A stretch of 64,000 nucleotides of DNA from Streptomyces sp. HUAS CB01 (GTDB taxonomy: Bacteria; Actinomycetota; Actinomycetes; Streptomycetales; Streptomycetaceae): positions 2,917,001 through 2,981,000 of the forward strand of contig NZ_CP129137.1 in assembly GCF_030406905.1 (NCBI RefSeq). The letters are read 5' to 3'. Made by a program: the position numbers and the translations under genes. The notes beneath the pieces were generated by a model. It did not search any database. It was not told where the DNA came from and was given only the letters and a program-made list of their open reading frames with translations. Shown here in pieces: positions 1-7,851 of this stretch (positions within the stretch are counted from its first letter, which is position 1; every line of letters starts with the position of its first letter).

Positions 1-106
1 GCTCGGGCCGCCTTCCGCCGAGGTGCGCGCGGTGGAGGTACGGGACGAGGAACCCGAGCGGCTCGTGGGGTTCGAGGTACGGCACAGCGCCCGCGGTGAC
101 GGCTGA
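1..106 (+). CDS. C-terminal end of an unidentified protein (5' truncated by window)
   Basis: The reading frame beginning at base 2 is open from the window edge to a TGA at 104-106 and gives a charged 34-residue tail ending in VRHSARGDG. Its codons have the strong third-position GC bias of the neighbouring real genes, so I take it as the end of a gene that starts before the window. There is too little sequence to name a family. Nothing recognisable lies between it and the next gene at 259. Confidence 0.5.
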   Translation, partial: LGPPSAEVRAVEVRDEEPERLVGFEVRHSARGDG

Positions 107-258
107 GCCTCCCGCAGGACACGCGTGCCCGGTACCGCGCCGGGCTGTCGCCGGGCGCGTACGGTGCACACGCCGACGGTCCGGCGGCCGGGCAGGCCTT
201 TCCCCGGCCGCCGGGCTCGTGCTGCGGGTCGAGCGCCGGCCTGTGGTGCCGGTGCGTC

Positions 259-525
259 TCACATGCCGATGTTCGCCGGCCGGTGGGTGTGGCTCTCGAC
301 GTCGGCCGCCGCGCGGCCGACGAGTTCATGGGCCAGTTCGGAGCAGGCTCGGGCCGCCGCCAGCTCCTCCCCGATCTTCGCGTCCGGGCTGTCGCCCGGA
401 TTCCGTCGCGCTATGCCCTTGCCTTCGACGCCGGGAGCGTTGGGACCGCTGAGAGAGGCCTTGCAGGCCGTCCGCGTTCCGTCCTCCTCGAACGACAAGT
501 CGATGTTCCAGTGCTGCGTCGTCAT
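259..525 (-). CDS. DUF1876 (Rv1738/Rv2632c-like) small protein
   Basis: This is an 88-residue protein beginning MTTQHWNIDLSFEEDG. It matches my memory of the DUF1876 family of actinobacteria (Rv1738 and Rv2632c in M. tuberculosis): HW-x-DI near the start, a G-x-G-x-ARxNP segment, IGEELAAARA in the middle and a C-terminal D-x-ES-x-THxPA. Members are small cytoplasmic proteins with a dsRBD-like or ribosome-hibernation-factor-like fold, often induced by hypoxia or dormancy; the exact role is unsettled. It lies 59 bases downstream of the SRPBCC gene on the same strand and could be co-transcribed. The family call is firm, the function is not. Confidence 0.85.
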   Translation of the reverse strand: MTTQHWNIDLSFEEDGTRTACKASLSGPNAPGVEGKGIARRNPGDSPDAKIGEELAAARACSELAHELVGRAAADVESHTHRPANIGM

Positions 526-584
526 GACGGGTCACCTTCGCCGTACGGTTCCGTCGGCCCCGTCCACCGCGGGGCACTGTGTGG

Positions 585-1028
585 TCAGGTGAGGGGGTGC
601 GCCCTTTCCACCAGGTCCTTGAACTGGTGGAGGTCCGCCCGGACGGTCCTTTCGATCGCGGACGACTGGGCAAATCCCCTGGGGCCCCCGAAGGCGTCGT
701 GCGCCTCCGCGGGGTCGTACTCCATGCGTAGCTGCATCCTCGTGTGCGTCGCGTCGATCGGGAGGAGCGAGACGGAACCGCTGAGGTGCGGCGCCTCCGT
801 CGTCCTCCAGGCCATCGTCCGTTGCGGACGGAGGTCGTCCGTGGCCGCGTCGAGCCCGAAAGTGCGCCCCGCCGCGGTCTCCACGTCCATGTGCACGCCG
901 GAGGTTCCCTCGCGCCGGGCGTCCCGGACGCCTCCGACGAACTGCGGATAGTCCTCGACCTGGTGCAGGTGGTCCCAGACCACGTCGCCGGTCGCCGTGA
1001 TGTCGATCTGTTCCTCGAGAGTGGGCAT
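585..1028 (-). CDS. SRPBCC (START/polyketide-cyclase-like) family protein
   Basis: The protein has 147 residues and begins MPTLEEQIDI. The ATG at 1028 is preceded by a GGGAGA ribosome site, so the in-frame ATG 16 codons upstream is less likely. The pattern of a V-W-x-x-L-x-x-V-E-x-YPQF opening, a central V-G-G-V strand and a C-terminal amphipathic helix fits the SRPBCC helix-grip fold that forms a hydrophobic ligand pocket. Streptomyces genomes carry many such small cyclase/dehydrase-like proteins, some in spore-pigment clusters, most of unknown ligand. No partner enzyme is adjacent, so the ligand cannot be inferred. Confidence 0.8.
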   Translation of the reverse strand: MPTLEEQIDITATGDVVWDHLHQVEDYPQFVGGVRDARREGTSGVHMDVETAAGRTFGLDAATDDLRPQRTMAWRTTEAPHLSGSVSLLPIDATHTRMQLRMEYDPAEAHDAFGGPRGFAQSSAIERTVRADLHQFKDLVERAHPLT

Positions 1029-1369
1029 GACCGTCTCCCTGCCTCTCCCTCCAGGGTGCGTTCCGCGACGCGTCACCGCAACGGTTCAGGGACCGGGCGC
1101 GGGGAGCCGAGGGCGTCTCGCGAAGCCGGGTCACGACTGCCAACCGGCCAGTGGGGGAAGGGGTCTTCACCGCCACCCGTGCGGCAAGTCCCCCCCGAAG
1201 TCCACCCGCCGAGCGGTCGCGCCCCCGCCCACGGCGACGGAAAGGGCTCGGTGGAGCTCGAATATGATCGACGGGCCGGTCCCCCGGACGGATCGGCCGG
1301 GCCGGCGTACCGCCCCACGGGCGGGTCGAGTCCGGGACCTGTGCAAGCACTGGACGAAGGGCGGCACCC
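1029..1369. other. Intergenic region between divergent genes
   Basis: These 341 bases separate the divergent SRPBCC gene and the membrane-protein gene at 1370 and must hold promoters for both. The only AT-richer patch is near 1258-1268 (GAATATGAT), a possible -10 region for the rightward gene. No RNA gene or clear hairpin is visible. Confidence 0.4.
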
Positions 1370-1675
1370 ATGGCCTGGATTCCCGCAGGGGCGGTCGCGG
1401 CGAGCGGCCTCATCGGCGGCTACGGCGTGGCCAGGTGGACCAGGAAGCGGCCGCTCGGCGGGGTCGCGCTGGCGGCTGCCGGGGTCGCCGCGGCGCGCCA
1501 GTGGCAGCAGGACGCGGGCGGCAAGGCCGCAGCCGGGCTGAGCGCGGTGTACGTGGCCGCCTTCGCCGGATCGCACCCGCTGGCGAAGAAGGTGGGGGCC
1601 TGGCCGGCGGTGTTCACCGTGGCCGGCGGCATGGCGCTCGCGTCGTGGGCCGTCACCCGCCGGGCCGGTCGCTGA
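1370..1675 (+). CDS. Small alanine/glycine-rich membrane protein
   Basis: This 101-residue protein has an N-terminal hydrophobic stretch, a basic loop (RWTRKRPLGG), and two or three further apolar segments (about residues 28-44, 55-68 and 80-95). It looks like a small multi-pass inner-membrane protein. I recognise it only as a hypothetical protein type seen in Streptomyces and do not assign a function. The ATG at 1370 follows an AAGGGCGG-like site. The next gene rightward is convergent, and a strong hairpin terminator lies 130 bases downstream. Confidence 0.65.
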   Translation: MAWIPAGAVAASGLIGGYGVARWTRKRPLGGVALAAAGVAAARQWQQDAGGKAAAGLSAVYVAAFAGSHPLAKKVGAWPAVFTVAGGMALASWAVTRRAGR

Positions 1676-1805
1676 AGAGCACGCTCACGGCGCGGCCGCT
1701 CCCCGAGAAGGAGCCCTCCGCGCCGGGGACGGGCCGAATGCGGTCCACAGGGCATTGAACGGGGGCGGCTGCCCGTCCGTATTCAGGGGCAACTCCCCCA
1801 TGGTG

Positions 1806-1856
1806 GCTGGGTGCGTAACCGGAAGACAGGGTCCGGTTACGCACCCAGCGCTTTTT
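1806..1856 (+). terminator. Perfect 18-bp hairpin terminator with T tract
   Basis: The arms at 1806-1823 and 1832-1849 are perfect inverted copies (start GCTGGGTGCG) with an 8-base loop, followed by GCTTTTT. It lies between the convergent genes ending at 1675 and 2031 and should end rightward transcription. The rest of the 355-base gap shows nothing else. Confidence 0.85.
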
Positions 1857-2030
1857 GCACGGCTTCCTCGTCGTTTCGCGGTGGCGTGCCCCGTCGCGTC
1901 CGGGCGGCGCACCCCGTCACTTCTCCGACGACATCCCCGTCGCTTCGGCACTCCTTCCTCGCCGCAGGCACACCGTCGCCCCGGGTCCGTCGCCCCGGGC
2001 ACCCCGTCACCGGCTCCCCCGCGCGCCCGC

Positions 2031-4154
2031 TCAGCCGCCGAGCGCGTGCGCCACCGTGTAGATCAGGAGGCCGGTGAGCGCACCGACGACCGTGCCGTTG
2101 ATCCGGATGAACTGCAGGTCACGGCCGATGTGCGCCTCGATCTTGCGCGAGGTGTGCTCGGCGTCCCAGCTCGCGACCGTGTCGCTGATCAGGGACGTGA
2201 TCTCCTCGCGGTACGTCGTCACCACGTGCACCGCGGTGTTCTCGATCCAGCCCTCCAGCTTGCGCTGCAGCCTGCCGTCCGTCGCCAGCCGGGCGCCGAG
2301 GGACATCAGGGAGGCACGGGCCCGCAGCCGCAGTTCGCTGCGCTCGTCCTCGGCCGCAGAGATGATCATGGCGCGTACGGACGACCAGGCCGACGCGATG
2401 ATGTCCTGCACCTCGGGGCGGGAGAGCATGTCGGACTTCATGCGCTCCACCCGCGTCCGGGTGTCGGTGTCGGCCTGGAGGTCGGAGGCGAAGTCGGCGA
2501 GGAAGCGGTCGATCGCGGTGCGCGCGGGGTGGTTGGGGGCGTCACGCATCTCGGTGACGAAGCGGATCAGTTCCTTGTAGACCCGCTCGCCGACCTTCCT
2601 GTCGACGAAGCGCGGCGTCCAGCCCGGGGCTCCGCCCTGGACGGCGTCGATGACGGAATCGCCGTGGGTGATCAGCCAATTGTGGGCACGGGCACAGATC
2701 AGGTCGACCGCGCGGTGGTGGGCACCGTCGGCGACGATCCTGTCGAGGGTCTTGCCGATGCCCGGCGCGATCTCGACGGTCTCCGCACGGCGGGTGATCG
2801 CCTCACCGACGACGGCCTGGACGTCCGAGTCCCGCAGGACGGCGAGCGCGCCGCGCAGGGCCGTGGACAGTTCGGCGGTGACGCGGTCGGCGTGCGCGGG
2901 CTCGGCGAGCCAGGCGCCGAGCCGGCCGCCGAGGGAGAGGCCGCGCAGCCGGGTGCGTACGACGTCCTCGGACAGGAAGTTCTCCCCTACGAAGTTCCCG
3001 AGGGAGGCGCCGAGCTGGTCCTTCTTGTTGGGGATGATCGCGGTGTGCGGGATGGGGATGCCGAGGGGGTGCCGGAACAGTGCGGTGACCGCGAACCAGT
3101 CGGCCAGGGCACCGACCATGCCCGCCTCGGCGGCCGCGGCCACATAGCCGGGCCAGCCCTGGACACCGGAGTTCTCGGCCCATGTGGCGAGCGTGAAGAC
3201 CAGCGCCACGAGGAGGAGCAGACCGGTGGCCGTGGTCTTCATCCGGCGCACGCCTCGGCGCTTCTCCTCGTCGGCGGCGGTGTACGCGAAGGAGGCGAGC
3301 GGCGCGGGGTGTGGGGGACGGGCGCGGCCGGGGGCGGCCCCGTCGGCCGTGTTCGCCCTGTCGGCCGCGGACGTCCCGTCCGCCGGGTCCGCCGTATCGG
3401 CCCTGTCCGCCCTGCCGGCCGTATCGGCCCCGTCCGCCGGGTCCGCCGTCCCGGCCGCGGACGCCGTACCTGCGCCGTCCGCCGTCCCGGCCGCGGACGC
3501 CGTACCTGCGCCGTCCGCCGTCCCGGCCGCGGACGCGGGGCCACCGGCCTTGCTCACGCCGTCCGTGCCACCGGGCCGTGCCCAGGCTCCGGGGCGATGA
3601 CCGGCGCCCCGGCCCTCGGCCCCCGGCCACCCACCACGGGCGTCCCCTGATCCGCCCAGGCGGCCCGCCCCCGGGCCCTCGGCCCCGGTACGGCCCTCCG
3701 CACCCGGCCCCCCGGCCCCCGCGCTTCCCCCTCCGGGCCCCGGACCTGACCGGCCGCCCTCCACGTCGTCGGCCGCTGCGTCGGCGGGCGATGCGTCGGC
3801 GGGCGATGCGTCGGCGGCCGCTGCGTCGGCGGCCGATGCGGACCCGGGCTCCGCGACCCTGCCGTCGTCCCGGGCGTCCCCTCCCCCTCCGCCGTCACCC
3901 GTTCGGCCCAACGCACCCTCGGGCCCGGAGCCGCCGCCCCCGGGGCCGCCGGGACCGTGCCCGCTGCCGGGTGCGCCGGCGGCCGCGCCGCTGTCCGCCG
4001 CCGAGGCAACCGACCGGCCTCCGGGGCCCGCTACGTCCGCCGGTGGCAGCGTGGAGGCGCCTCCGGCCTGGCCGTTCCCGTCCGGCGCACCCGGAGTGGG
4101 GCCGGGGCGGCCGGCGGCCGGATCCTCGCGCTCAGGTCGTTCAGTTCGCTTCAT
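2031..4154 (-). CDS. DUF445 family membrane protein with long low-complexity N-terminus
   Basis: The C-terminal 420 or so residues form a typical DUF445 protein: a first membrane helix (TTATGLLLLVALVF), the conserved ADWFAVTALFRHPLGIPIPH segment, a NKKDQLGASLGNFV motif, a long helical middle and a final membrane helix ending in TVAHALGG. DUF445 proteins are inner-membrane proteins of uncertain role. The N-terminal 270-290 residues are an Ala/Gly/Asp/Pro-rich extension encoded by tandem DNA repeats and are unusual in length. I chose the ATG at 4154 because GGTGGAG precedes it; a GTG at 4163 is the alternative. Parts of the N-terminal extension could be untranslated if the true start is near 3300. 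Confidence 0.85.
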   Translation of the reverse strand: MKRTERPEREDPAAGRPGPTPGAPDGNGQAGGASTLPPADVAGPGGRSVASAADSGAAAGAPGSGHGPGGPGGGGSGPEGALGRTGDGGGGGDARDDGRVAEPGSASAADAAAADASPADASPADAAADDVEGGRSGPGPGGGSAGAGGPGAEGRTGAEGPGAGRLGGSGDARGGWPGAEGRGAGHRPGAWARPGGTDGVSKAGGPASAAGTADGAGTASAAGTADGAGTASAAGTADPADGADTAGRADRADTADPADGTSAADRANTADGAAPGRARPPHPAPLASFAYTAADEEKRRGVRRMKTTATGLLLLVALVFTLATWAENSGVQGWPGYVAAAAEAGMVGALADWFAVTALFRHPLGIPIPHTAIIPNKKDQLGASLGNFVGENFLSEDVVRTRLRGLSLGGRLGAWLAEPAHADRVTAELSTALRGALAVLRDSDVQAVVGEAITRRAETVEIAPGIGKTLDRIVADGAHHRAVDLICARAHNWLITHGDSVIDAVQGGAPGWTPRFVDRKVGERVYKELIRFVTEMRDAPNHPARTAIDRFLADFASDLQADTDTRTRVERMKSDMLSRPEVQDIIASAWSSVRAMIISAAEDERSELRLRARASLMSLGARLATDGRLQRKLEGWIENTAVHVVTTYREEITSLISDTVASWDAEHTSRKIEAHIGRDLQFIRINGTVVGALTGLLIYTVAHALGG
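3445..3537 (-). repeat. 36-bp tandem repeat inside the DUF445 N-terminal extension
   Basis: Two exact 36-bp copies (3445-3480 and 3481-3516) and a 21-base third copy encode an Ala/Gly/Thr/Asp-rich 12-residue period. Flanking shorter Ala-Asp-rich units extend to about 3340. Being a multiple of three, the repeat can change copy number without breaking the frame. Confidence 0.85.
3775..3840 (-). repeat. 15-bp tandem repeat inside the DUF445 N-terminal extension
   Basis: About 4.4 copies of a 15-bp unit (GATGCGTCGGCGGGC and close variants) encode a 5-residue Asp-Ala-Ser-Pro-Ala-type period. It is a second in-frame repeat block in the same low-complexity extension. Confidence 0.8.
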
Positions 4155-4271
4155 CGACTCCACCCGTCCGCGTACGCGACGCTCCTACCCGATCGCGGTA
4201 CGCCTTCTGCCTACCTGTGGTACTCCCGGGGCGCACGTCGAGTTCCCACGGCCATATCGGATGATGTGCTC

Positions 4272-5576
4272 ATGAAAACCCAGCGGGCCGGGTACGGCCT
4301 GTTCGCCGCACTCGTCGCCCTGACCCTGCTGATCTGCGGCGCGATCATCACCACCTTCACCCTCGTCGGGCCGGACGACCGGCGCCAGGCGGCCTCCGGG
4401 GCCGGAACGGGCGGCCGGACCGGCAACACGACGGCGCAGGCCGTGGGCACGGGAGGCTGGGCCGGGACCTGGTCCGCCGCGCCCGGGAAGGCCGGAGTCG
4501 CGCCCGCGGGCGGGCATTCCGTACGGAACGTGGTCCACACCAGCCTCGGCGGCAGCGAGGCCAGGATCACCCTGTCGAACCTCTACGGGACCGAGCCCCT
4601 GCACATAGGCCGTGCCTCCATCGCCGTCGCCGCCGGGGGTGCCGCCGCCGTGCCGGGCAGCCTGCGCACGGTGCTCTTCGACGGACGCCGGTCCGTCACG
4701 GTGCCGCCCGGCGGGCACGTCGTCGGCGACCCCGCCCTCCTCGCCGTTCCCGAGGACGGCCATCTGCTCGTCACGCTCTTCGTCCCGGCGCCGGGCGGGG
4801 GCACGGTCACCCTGCACGCCCGGGCGCGCCAGACCTCGTACCTGGCCGAGGGCGACCGCACCCGCGACACCGACGCGGGCGCCTACACCCGGCGCACGTC
4901 CTCCTGGCACCACCTGACGGCCGTGGACGTCCGCAATCCTGCCGCGCGCGGTACGGTGGTCGCCCTCGGCGACTCGCTCACCGACGGCGCGGGATCCACT
5001 CCCGACACCGACCGCCGCTGGACCGACCGGCTGGCCGAACGGCTGCGGTCGGGCCGCTGGGGGTACGGCGTCGTCAACCAGGGCATCAGCGGCAACCGGC
5101 TCCTCCGGGACGGCATCGGCCCGAGCGGGCTCTCCCGCCTCGACCGTGACGTCGTCGACCGCCCGGGCGCCCGGGTCGTCGTGGTCGCCCTCGGCATCAA
5201 CGACCTCCTCCGCCCGGCCGGCACCGCGGACCCGGCGAAGGTCACGGCCGGGCTGCGGAGCCTCGCGGAGCGGGCCCGGGCCAGCGGACTGCGGGTGGTC
5301 GGGGCGACGCTCATGCCCTTCGAGGGGCACCCCCGCCACAGCCCGGCGCTGGACGCCTCCCGGCAGGAGATCAACGCGGCGATCCGCGCGGGAACGGTCT
5401 TCGACGCCGTCGTCGACTTCGACCGGGCACTGCGTGATCCGTACGCCCCCGAGCGGCTCCACCCGGCGTACGACTCCGGGGACCATCTGCACCCGAACGA
5501 CGCGGGGTACGAGCGGATGGCGCGCAGCGTGGACCTCTCCGTGCTGATAGGCGAACGGGCGGCGGCCCGCCTCTGA
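4272..5576 (+). CDS. Secreted or membrane-anchored SGNH/GDSL hydrolase
   Basis: The 434-residue protein starts at ATG 4272 with a signal-anchor (FAALVALTLLICGAIITTF, residues 10-29) and a Gly/Thr-rich linker. The catalytic domain occupies the C-terminal half and shows all SGNH blocks: block I LGDSLTDGAG with the nucleophile Ser, block II GISGNRLL with the Gly, block III ALGINDL with the Asn, and block V HPNDAGYERM with the Asp/His pair. The middle carries a beta-rich carbohydrate-binding-like region (residues 65-200) as in large extracellular Streptomyces GDSL lipases/esterases. The substrate, an ester of a lipid, sugar or xylan, cannot be told. It diverges from the DUF445 gene across 117 bases. 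Confidence 0.88.
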   Translation: MKTQRAGYGLFAALVALTLLICGAIITTFTLVGPDDRRQAASGAGTGGRTGNTTAQAVGTGGWAGTWSAAPGKAGVAPAGGHSVRNVVHTSLGGSEARITLSNLYGTEPLHIGRASIAVAAGGAAAVPGSLRTVLFDGRRSVTVPPGGHVVGDPALLAVPEDGHLLVTLFVPAPGGGTVTLHARARQTSYLAEGDRTRDTDAGAYTRRTSSWHHLTAVDVRNPAARGTVVALGDSLTDGAGSTPDTDRRWTDRLAERLRSGRWGYGVVNQGISGNRLLRDGIGPSGLSRLDRDVVDRPGARVVVVALGINDLLRPAGTADPAKVTAGLRSLAERARASGLRVVGATLMPFEGHPRHSPALDASRQEINAAIRAGTVFDAVVDFDRALRDPYAPERLHPAYDSGDHLHPNDAGYERMARSVDLSVLIGERAAARL

Positions 5577-5754
5577 GGCGCGGCGGCCGCCCGGGGCCCG
5601 CGATCCGGACCCCCTCGGCCCGGCCCTTCGGATCGCCCGGCCCGGCACGCCGTCGGAGTCCCCGGCCCGCCCCCGCACAGGGGTCGGAGTCGCCGGCCCG
5701 GTGGCCCGGCCGCCACCCGGCTCGGCCTCGTCCGTGGTCACCGCGGGCGGCGAG

Positions 5755-5862
5755 CCACTCCACGGCGTTGCCGAGAGACGCCGCTTTCACGGCTCGTCCG
5801 ACGGCTGCCTCGTCCGTGACCGTGACGTCCTGGAGTCCGTCCCCCCGGCCCGTGCGCTCCAT
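5755..5862 (-). pseudogene. 5' remnant of an MFS (ProP-like) transporter gene
   Basis: A ribosome site (AAGGGA) and ATG at 5862 begin a frame encoding 36 residues that end in AVGRAVKAASLGNAVEW. This is the opening signature I know from proline/betaine-type MFS symporters, which normally continue WFDFGVY. Here, immediately after the EW, the frame runs into unrelated Arg/Gly-rich sequence and the rest of the transporter is missing. The remainder of the 483-base gap (5577-6059) shows only GC-rich sequence without a gene. It is best read as the decayed front end of a deleted transporter. Confidence 0.6.
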
Positions 5863-6059
5863 GACGGTCCCTTCCGCAGGGGACGTGCACGGAGGGCGTC
5901 TTCTCGATCCGGAGGGGGACGAACCGCCTCGAACCGCGACACCCCGTCCGGATGCCCGGCCCGTTCGCGAACGGCCCGGGACGCCTCAACGGCACCGGGC
6001 GGGCCGCCGACCGGGCCCCGGCGTGCGCGGGGGGACTCCGGCCGGCCGCGGTGTGCTCG

Positions 6060-6527
6060 TCAGAGGCCCAGGTCCTTGATGACCTTCGCCACGTGGCCGG
6101 TGGCCTTCACGTTGTAGAGCGCCCGCTCGACCTTGCCGTCCTCGTCCACGACGACCGTCGAGCGGATGACGCCCGTCACCGTCTTGCCGTAGAGCTTCTT
6201 CTCGCCGAACGCGCCGTACGCCTCCAGGACCGCCTTCGAAGGGTCGCCGACGAGCGTGACCTTGAGGTTCTCCTTCTCCCGGAACTTCGCGAGCTTCTCC
6301 GGCTTGTCCGGAGAGACCCCGATCACGTCGTAGCCGGCGCCCGCCAGCAGGTCGAGGTTGTCGGTGAAGTCGCAGGCCTGCTTGGTGCAGCCAGGGGTCA
6401 GGGCCGCCGGGTAGAAGTACACGATGACCTTGCGGCCCTTGTGGTCGGCGAGCGAGACCTCGTTGCCGTCCGCGTCGGGCAGGGTGAAGTCCGGGGCGGT
6501 GTCGCCGGGCTGCAGTCGCTCGCTCAT
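6060..6527 (-). CDS. bcp: Thioredoxin-dependent thiol peroxidase (Bcp/PrxQ)
   Basis: A 155-residue cytoplasmic peroxiredoxin that reduces H2O2 and organic hydroperoxides with thioredoxin as donor. The active site reads TPGCTKQACDF: Cys47 is the peroxidatic cysteine in the PxxxTPxC context and Cys52 the resolving cysteine, the CX4C pair typical of Bcp/PrxQ. The N-terminal GDTAPDFTLPD and central IGVSPD motifs are also typical, and the length is normal. It is followed leftward by no gene on its strand for over 180 bases and diverges from the DUF3618 gene. Confidence 0.95.
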   Translation of the reverse strand: MSERLQPGDTAPDFTLPDADGNEVSLADHKGRKVIVYFYPAALTPGCTKQACDFTDNLDLLAGAGYDVIGVSPDKPEKLAKFREKENLKVTLVGDPSKAVLEAYGAFGEKKLYGKTVTGVIRSTVVVDEDGKVERALYNVKATGHVAKVIKDLGL

Positions 6528-6654
6528 TCTCGGTTCTCCTCAGGGATGTGGGCGTACGGCACCGAGCGTAATAGGGGTGCCGTGGGGTGCGGTCGGCGTC
6601 GAGCTGACAGACTGTCGAGGAAGGATTACCGGATACGACGACGGAGGCGGCGCG

Positions 6655-6975
6655 GTGTCGGACGCCAGGACCCCTGCGCAGATCGAGGCGGACATCGTCC
6701 GCCGGCGCGACCAGCTCGCCGAGACGCTCGACGAGATCGGGGTGCGGATGCACCCGAAGACGATCATCGGGGACGCGAAGGCGAAGGTCGCCTCGACCGT
6801 GGACCAGACCGCCGGGCGGGCGTTCGTGGCCGCGAATCGTGTGGTGACCGATGTGAGGAACCGGTTCGTGCACCCGGACGGCGCGCCCCGGCTGGAGCGT
6901 GCGGTGCCGGTGGCGCTGGCCCTGGTGGGCGTGGTGAGTCTGCTCGCCCTGGCCGCCAGGAAGCGGAAGGCGTGA
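6655..6975 (+). CDS. DUF3618 domain protein
   Basis: A 106-residue protein begins at GTG 6655, seven bases after a clear GGAGG. It opens with TPAQIEADIVRRRDQLAETLD, the IExxIxxxRxxLaxTld signature of DUF3618, followed by a helical region that starts MHPKTIIGDAKAKV and a C-terminal membrane helix (VALALVGVVSLLALAAR). Such proteins are small single-pass proteins of unknown function, usual in Streptomyces. It lies 55 bases upstream of the GroES-like gene on the same strand, perhaps as one transcript. Confidence 0.85.
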   Translation: MSDARTPAQIEADIVRRRDQLAETLDEIGVRMHPKTIIGDAKAKVASTVDQTAGRAFVAANRVVTDVRNRFVHPDGAPRLERAVPVALALVGVVSLLALAARKRKA

Positions 6976-7030
6976 GCCCGCTCCGCCCCGGCGGCGGCCG
7001 GACCGGCGCCCGGCAGGTAGGTTCGATGTC

Positions 7031-7378
7031 GTGAGCGACAACACCCTCGACAAGCACGACAAGCTGCCCATCAAGATGCTGCACGACCGGGTTCTGGTCC
7101 GGTCGGACGCCCCCGAGGGCGAGCGGCGGTCCGGCGGCGGCATCCTGATTCCGGCGACCGCTGCGGTCGGCCGGCGTCTGGCCTGGGCGGAAGTGGTCGC
7201 CGTCGGGCAGAACGTCCGTACGGTCGAGGCCGGTGACCGCGTGCTGTACGACCCGGAGGACCGCGCAGAGGTCGAGGTGCGCGGCGTGGCGTACGTACTG
7301 ATGCGGGAGCGCGATCTGCACGCCGTCGCGGCGGACCGCTTCGAGGGCGCCGAGGACTCGACGGGGCTGTACCTGTAG
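7031..7378 (+). CDS. GroES-family co-chaperonin-like protein
   Basis: The 115-residue protein carries the Cpn10 beta-barrel pattern: PIKMLHDRVLVRSD, then GGILIPATA in the mobile-loop position, then AEVVAVGQNVRTVEAGDRVLYDP and EVRGVAYVLMRERDLHAV. It starts at GTG 7031. There is no groEL beside it, the C-terminal extension (ADRFEGAEDSTGLYL) is longer than in the main GroES, and the order differs from a groES-groEL operon. I therefore see it as the second, stand-alone GroES-like paralogue of Streptomyces rather than the essential GroES. Confidence 0.85.
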   Translation: MSDNTLDKHDKLPIKMLHDRVLVRSDAPEGERRSGGGILIPATAAVGRRLAWAEVVAVGQNVRTVEAGDRVLYDPEDRAEVEVRGVAYVLMRERDLHAVAADRFEGAEDSTGLYL

Positions 7379-7587
7379 GGCCCCGCCCGGACCTTCGACG
7401 GCCGGCCCGGGGGCTGCGACGGCCCCGTCCGGCGCGGGTGACAGCCCGCCCGGGGGTCCGGCCACGCCGCCGCCCGGTACGCCTGGCGGGCCCGCCCCGT
7501 GCGCCGGCCTGCCCGTCACCCCGTCCGCCCCGTCCCGTGGCGGTACGCACCGTCCGGCGCACGCCCGAGGCACACGCCCGGACGAGG

Positions 7588-7674
7588 CAGGCGCCCGCCG
7601 GGATCGGAAGGGCAGGCGCCCGCCCGGCTCGGAAGGGCAGACGCCCGCCCGGCTCGGAGGGGCAGACGCCCCGA
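7588..7674. repeat. 25-bp tandem repeat, about 3.5 copies
   Basis: Three 25-bp units (7588-7612, 7613-7637, 7638-7662) and a partial fourth differ at only a few positions; each contains a CGCCCGCC core and a GGAAGGG or GGAGGGG end. It lies in the 470-base non-coding stretch between the GroES-like gene and the riboswitch. No function is apparent. Confidence 0.75.
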
Positions 7675-7720
7675 CGAAGCGAGCGGCCCTCGGCGGCGGC
7701 AGCGGCCTCGCGGCAGGGAA

Positions 7721-7750
7721 AAGGCCTGGTGACACCGGTCACCAGGCCTT
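7721..7750. terminator. Perfect 13-bp inverted repeat upstream of the riboswitch
   Basis: The arms AAGGCCTGGTGAC (7721-7733) and its exact complement (7738-7750) enclose a 4-base loop; AA precedes it and only two T's close the right arm. It could terminate the groES-like transcript. It also overlaps where a -35 for a TGCTACGGT -10 (about 7762-7770) would fall, so an operator role is possible. Confidence 0.55.
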
Positions 7751-7777
7751 CCTCACGCCTTTGCTACGGTGGGATCA

Positions 7778-7820
7778 CCCGACGAGACGCGCCGTACCGG
7801 GCAGGCAAAGACGACGCACC
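7778..7820 (+). promoter_or_regulatory. Guanidine-III riboswitch (ykkC-III)
   Basis: The 43 bases from 7778 match my memory of the compact ykkC-III pseudoknot of actinobacteria: CCCGACGAG, then GCGCCGTACCGGG, a purine-rich CAGGCAAAG linker, and ACGACGC. The CCCG at 7778-7781 can pair with CGGG at 7798-7801, and GCGCCGT (7789-7795) with ACGACGC (7811-7817) with a single mismatch, giving the overlapping-helix fold of the class. It ends 31 bases before the start codon of a guanidinium exporter, exactly the expected regulon gene. Translation control is likely, as the GGAGG lies just downstream. Confidence 0.85.
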
Positions 7821-7851
7821 GCACGAAGTCCGCGTCTCGGAGGTGCCTGTC

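Noticed and set aside
1755..3650. A 631-codon plus-strand open frame across the DUF445 gene
   Set aside because: It is antisense to a recognisable membrane-protein domain, has Arg/Gly/Pro/Val-rich composition without motifs, and is the expected GC-bias artefact.
7721..7750. Guanidine-II (mini-ykkC) hairpin
   Set aside because: The loop is ACCG rather than ACGR and there is only one hairpin; the downstream ykkC-III motif explains guanidine control.
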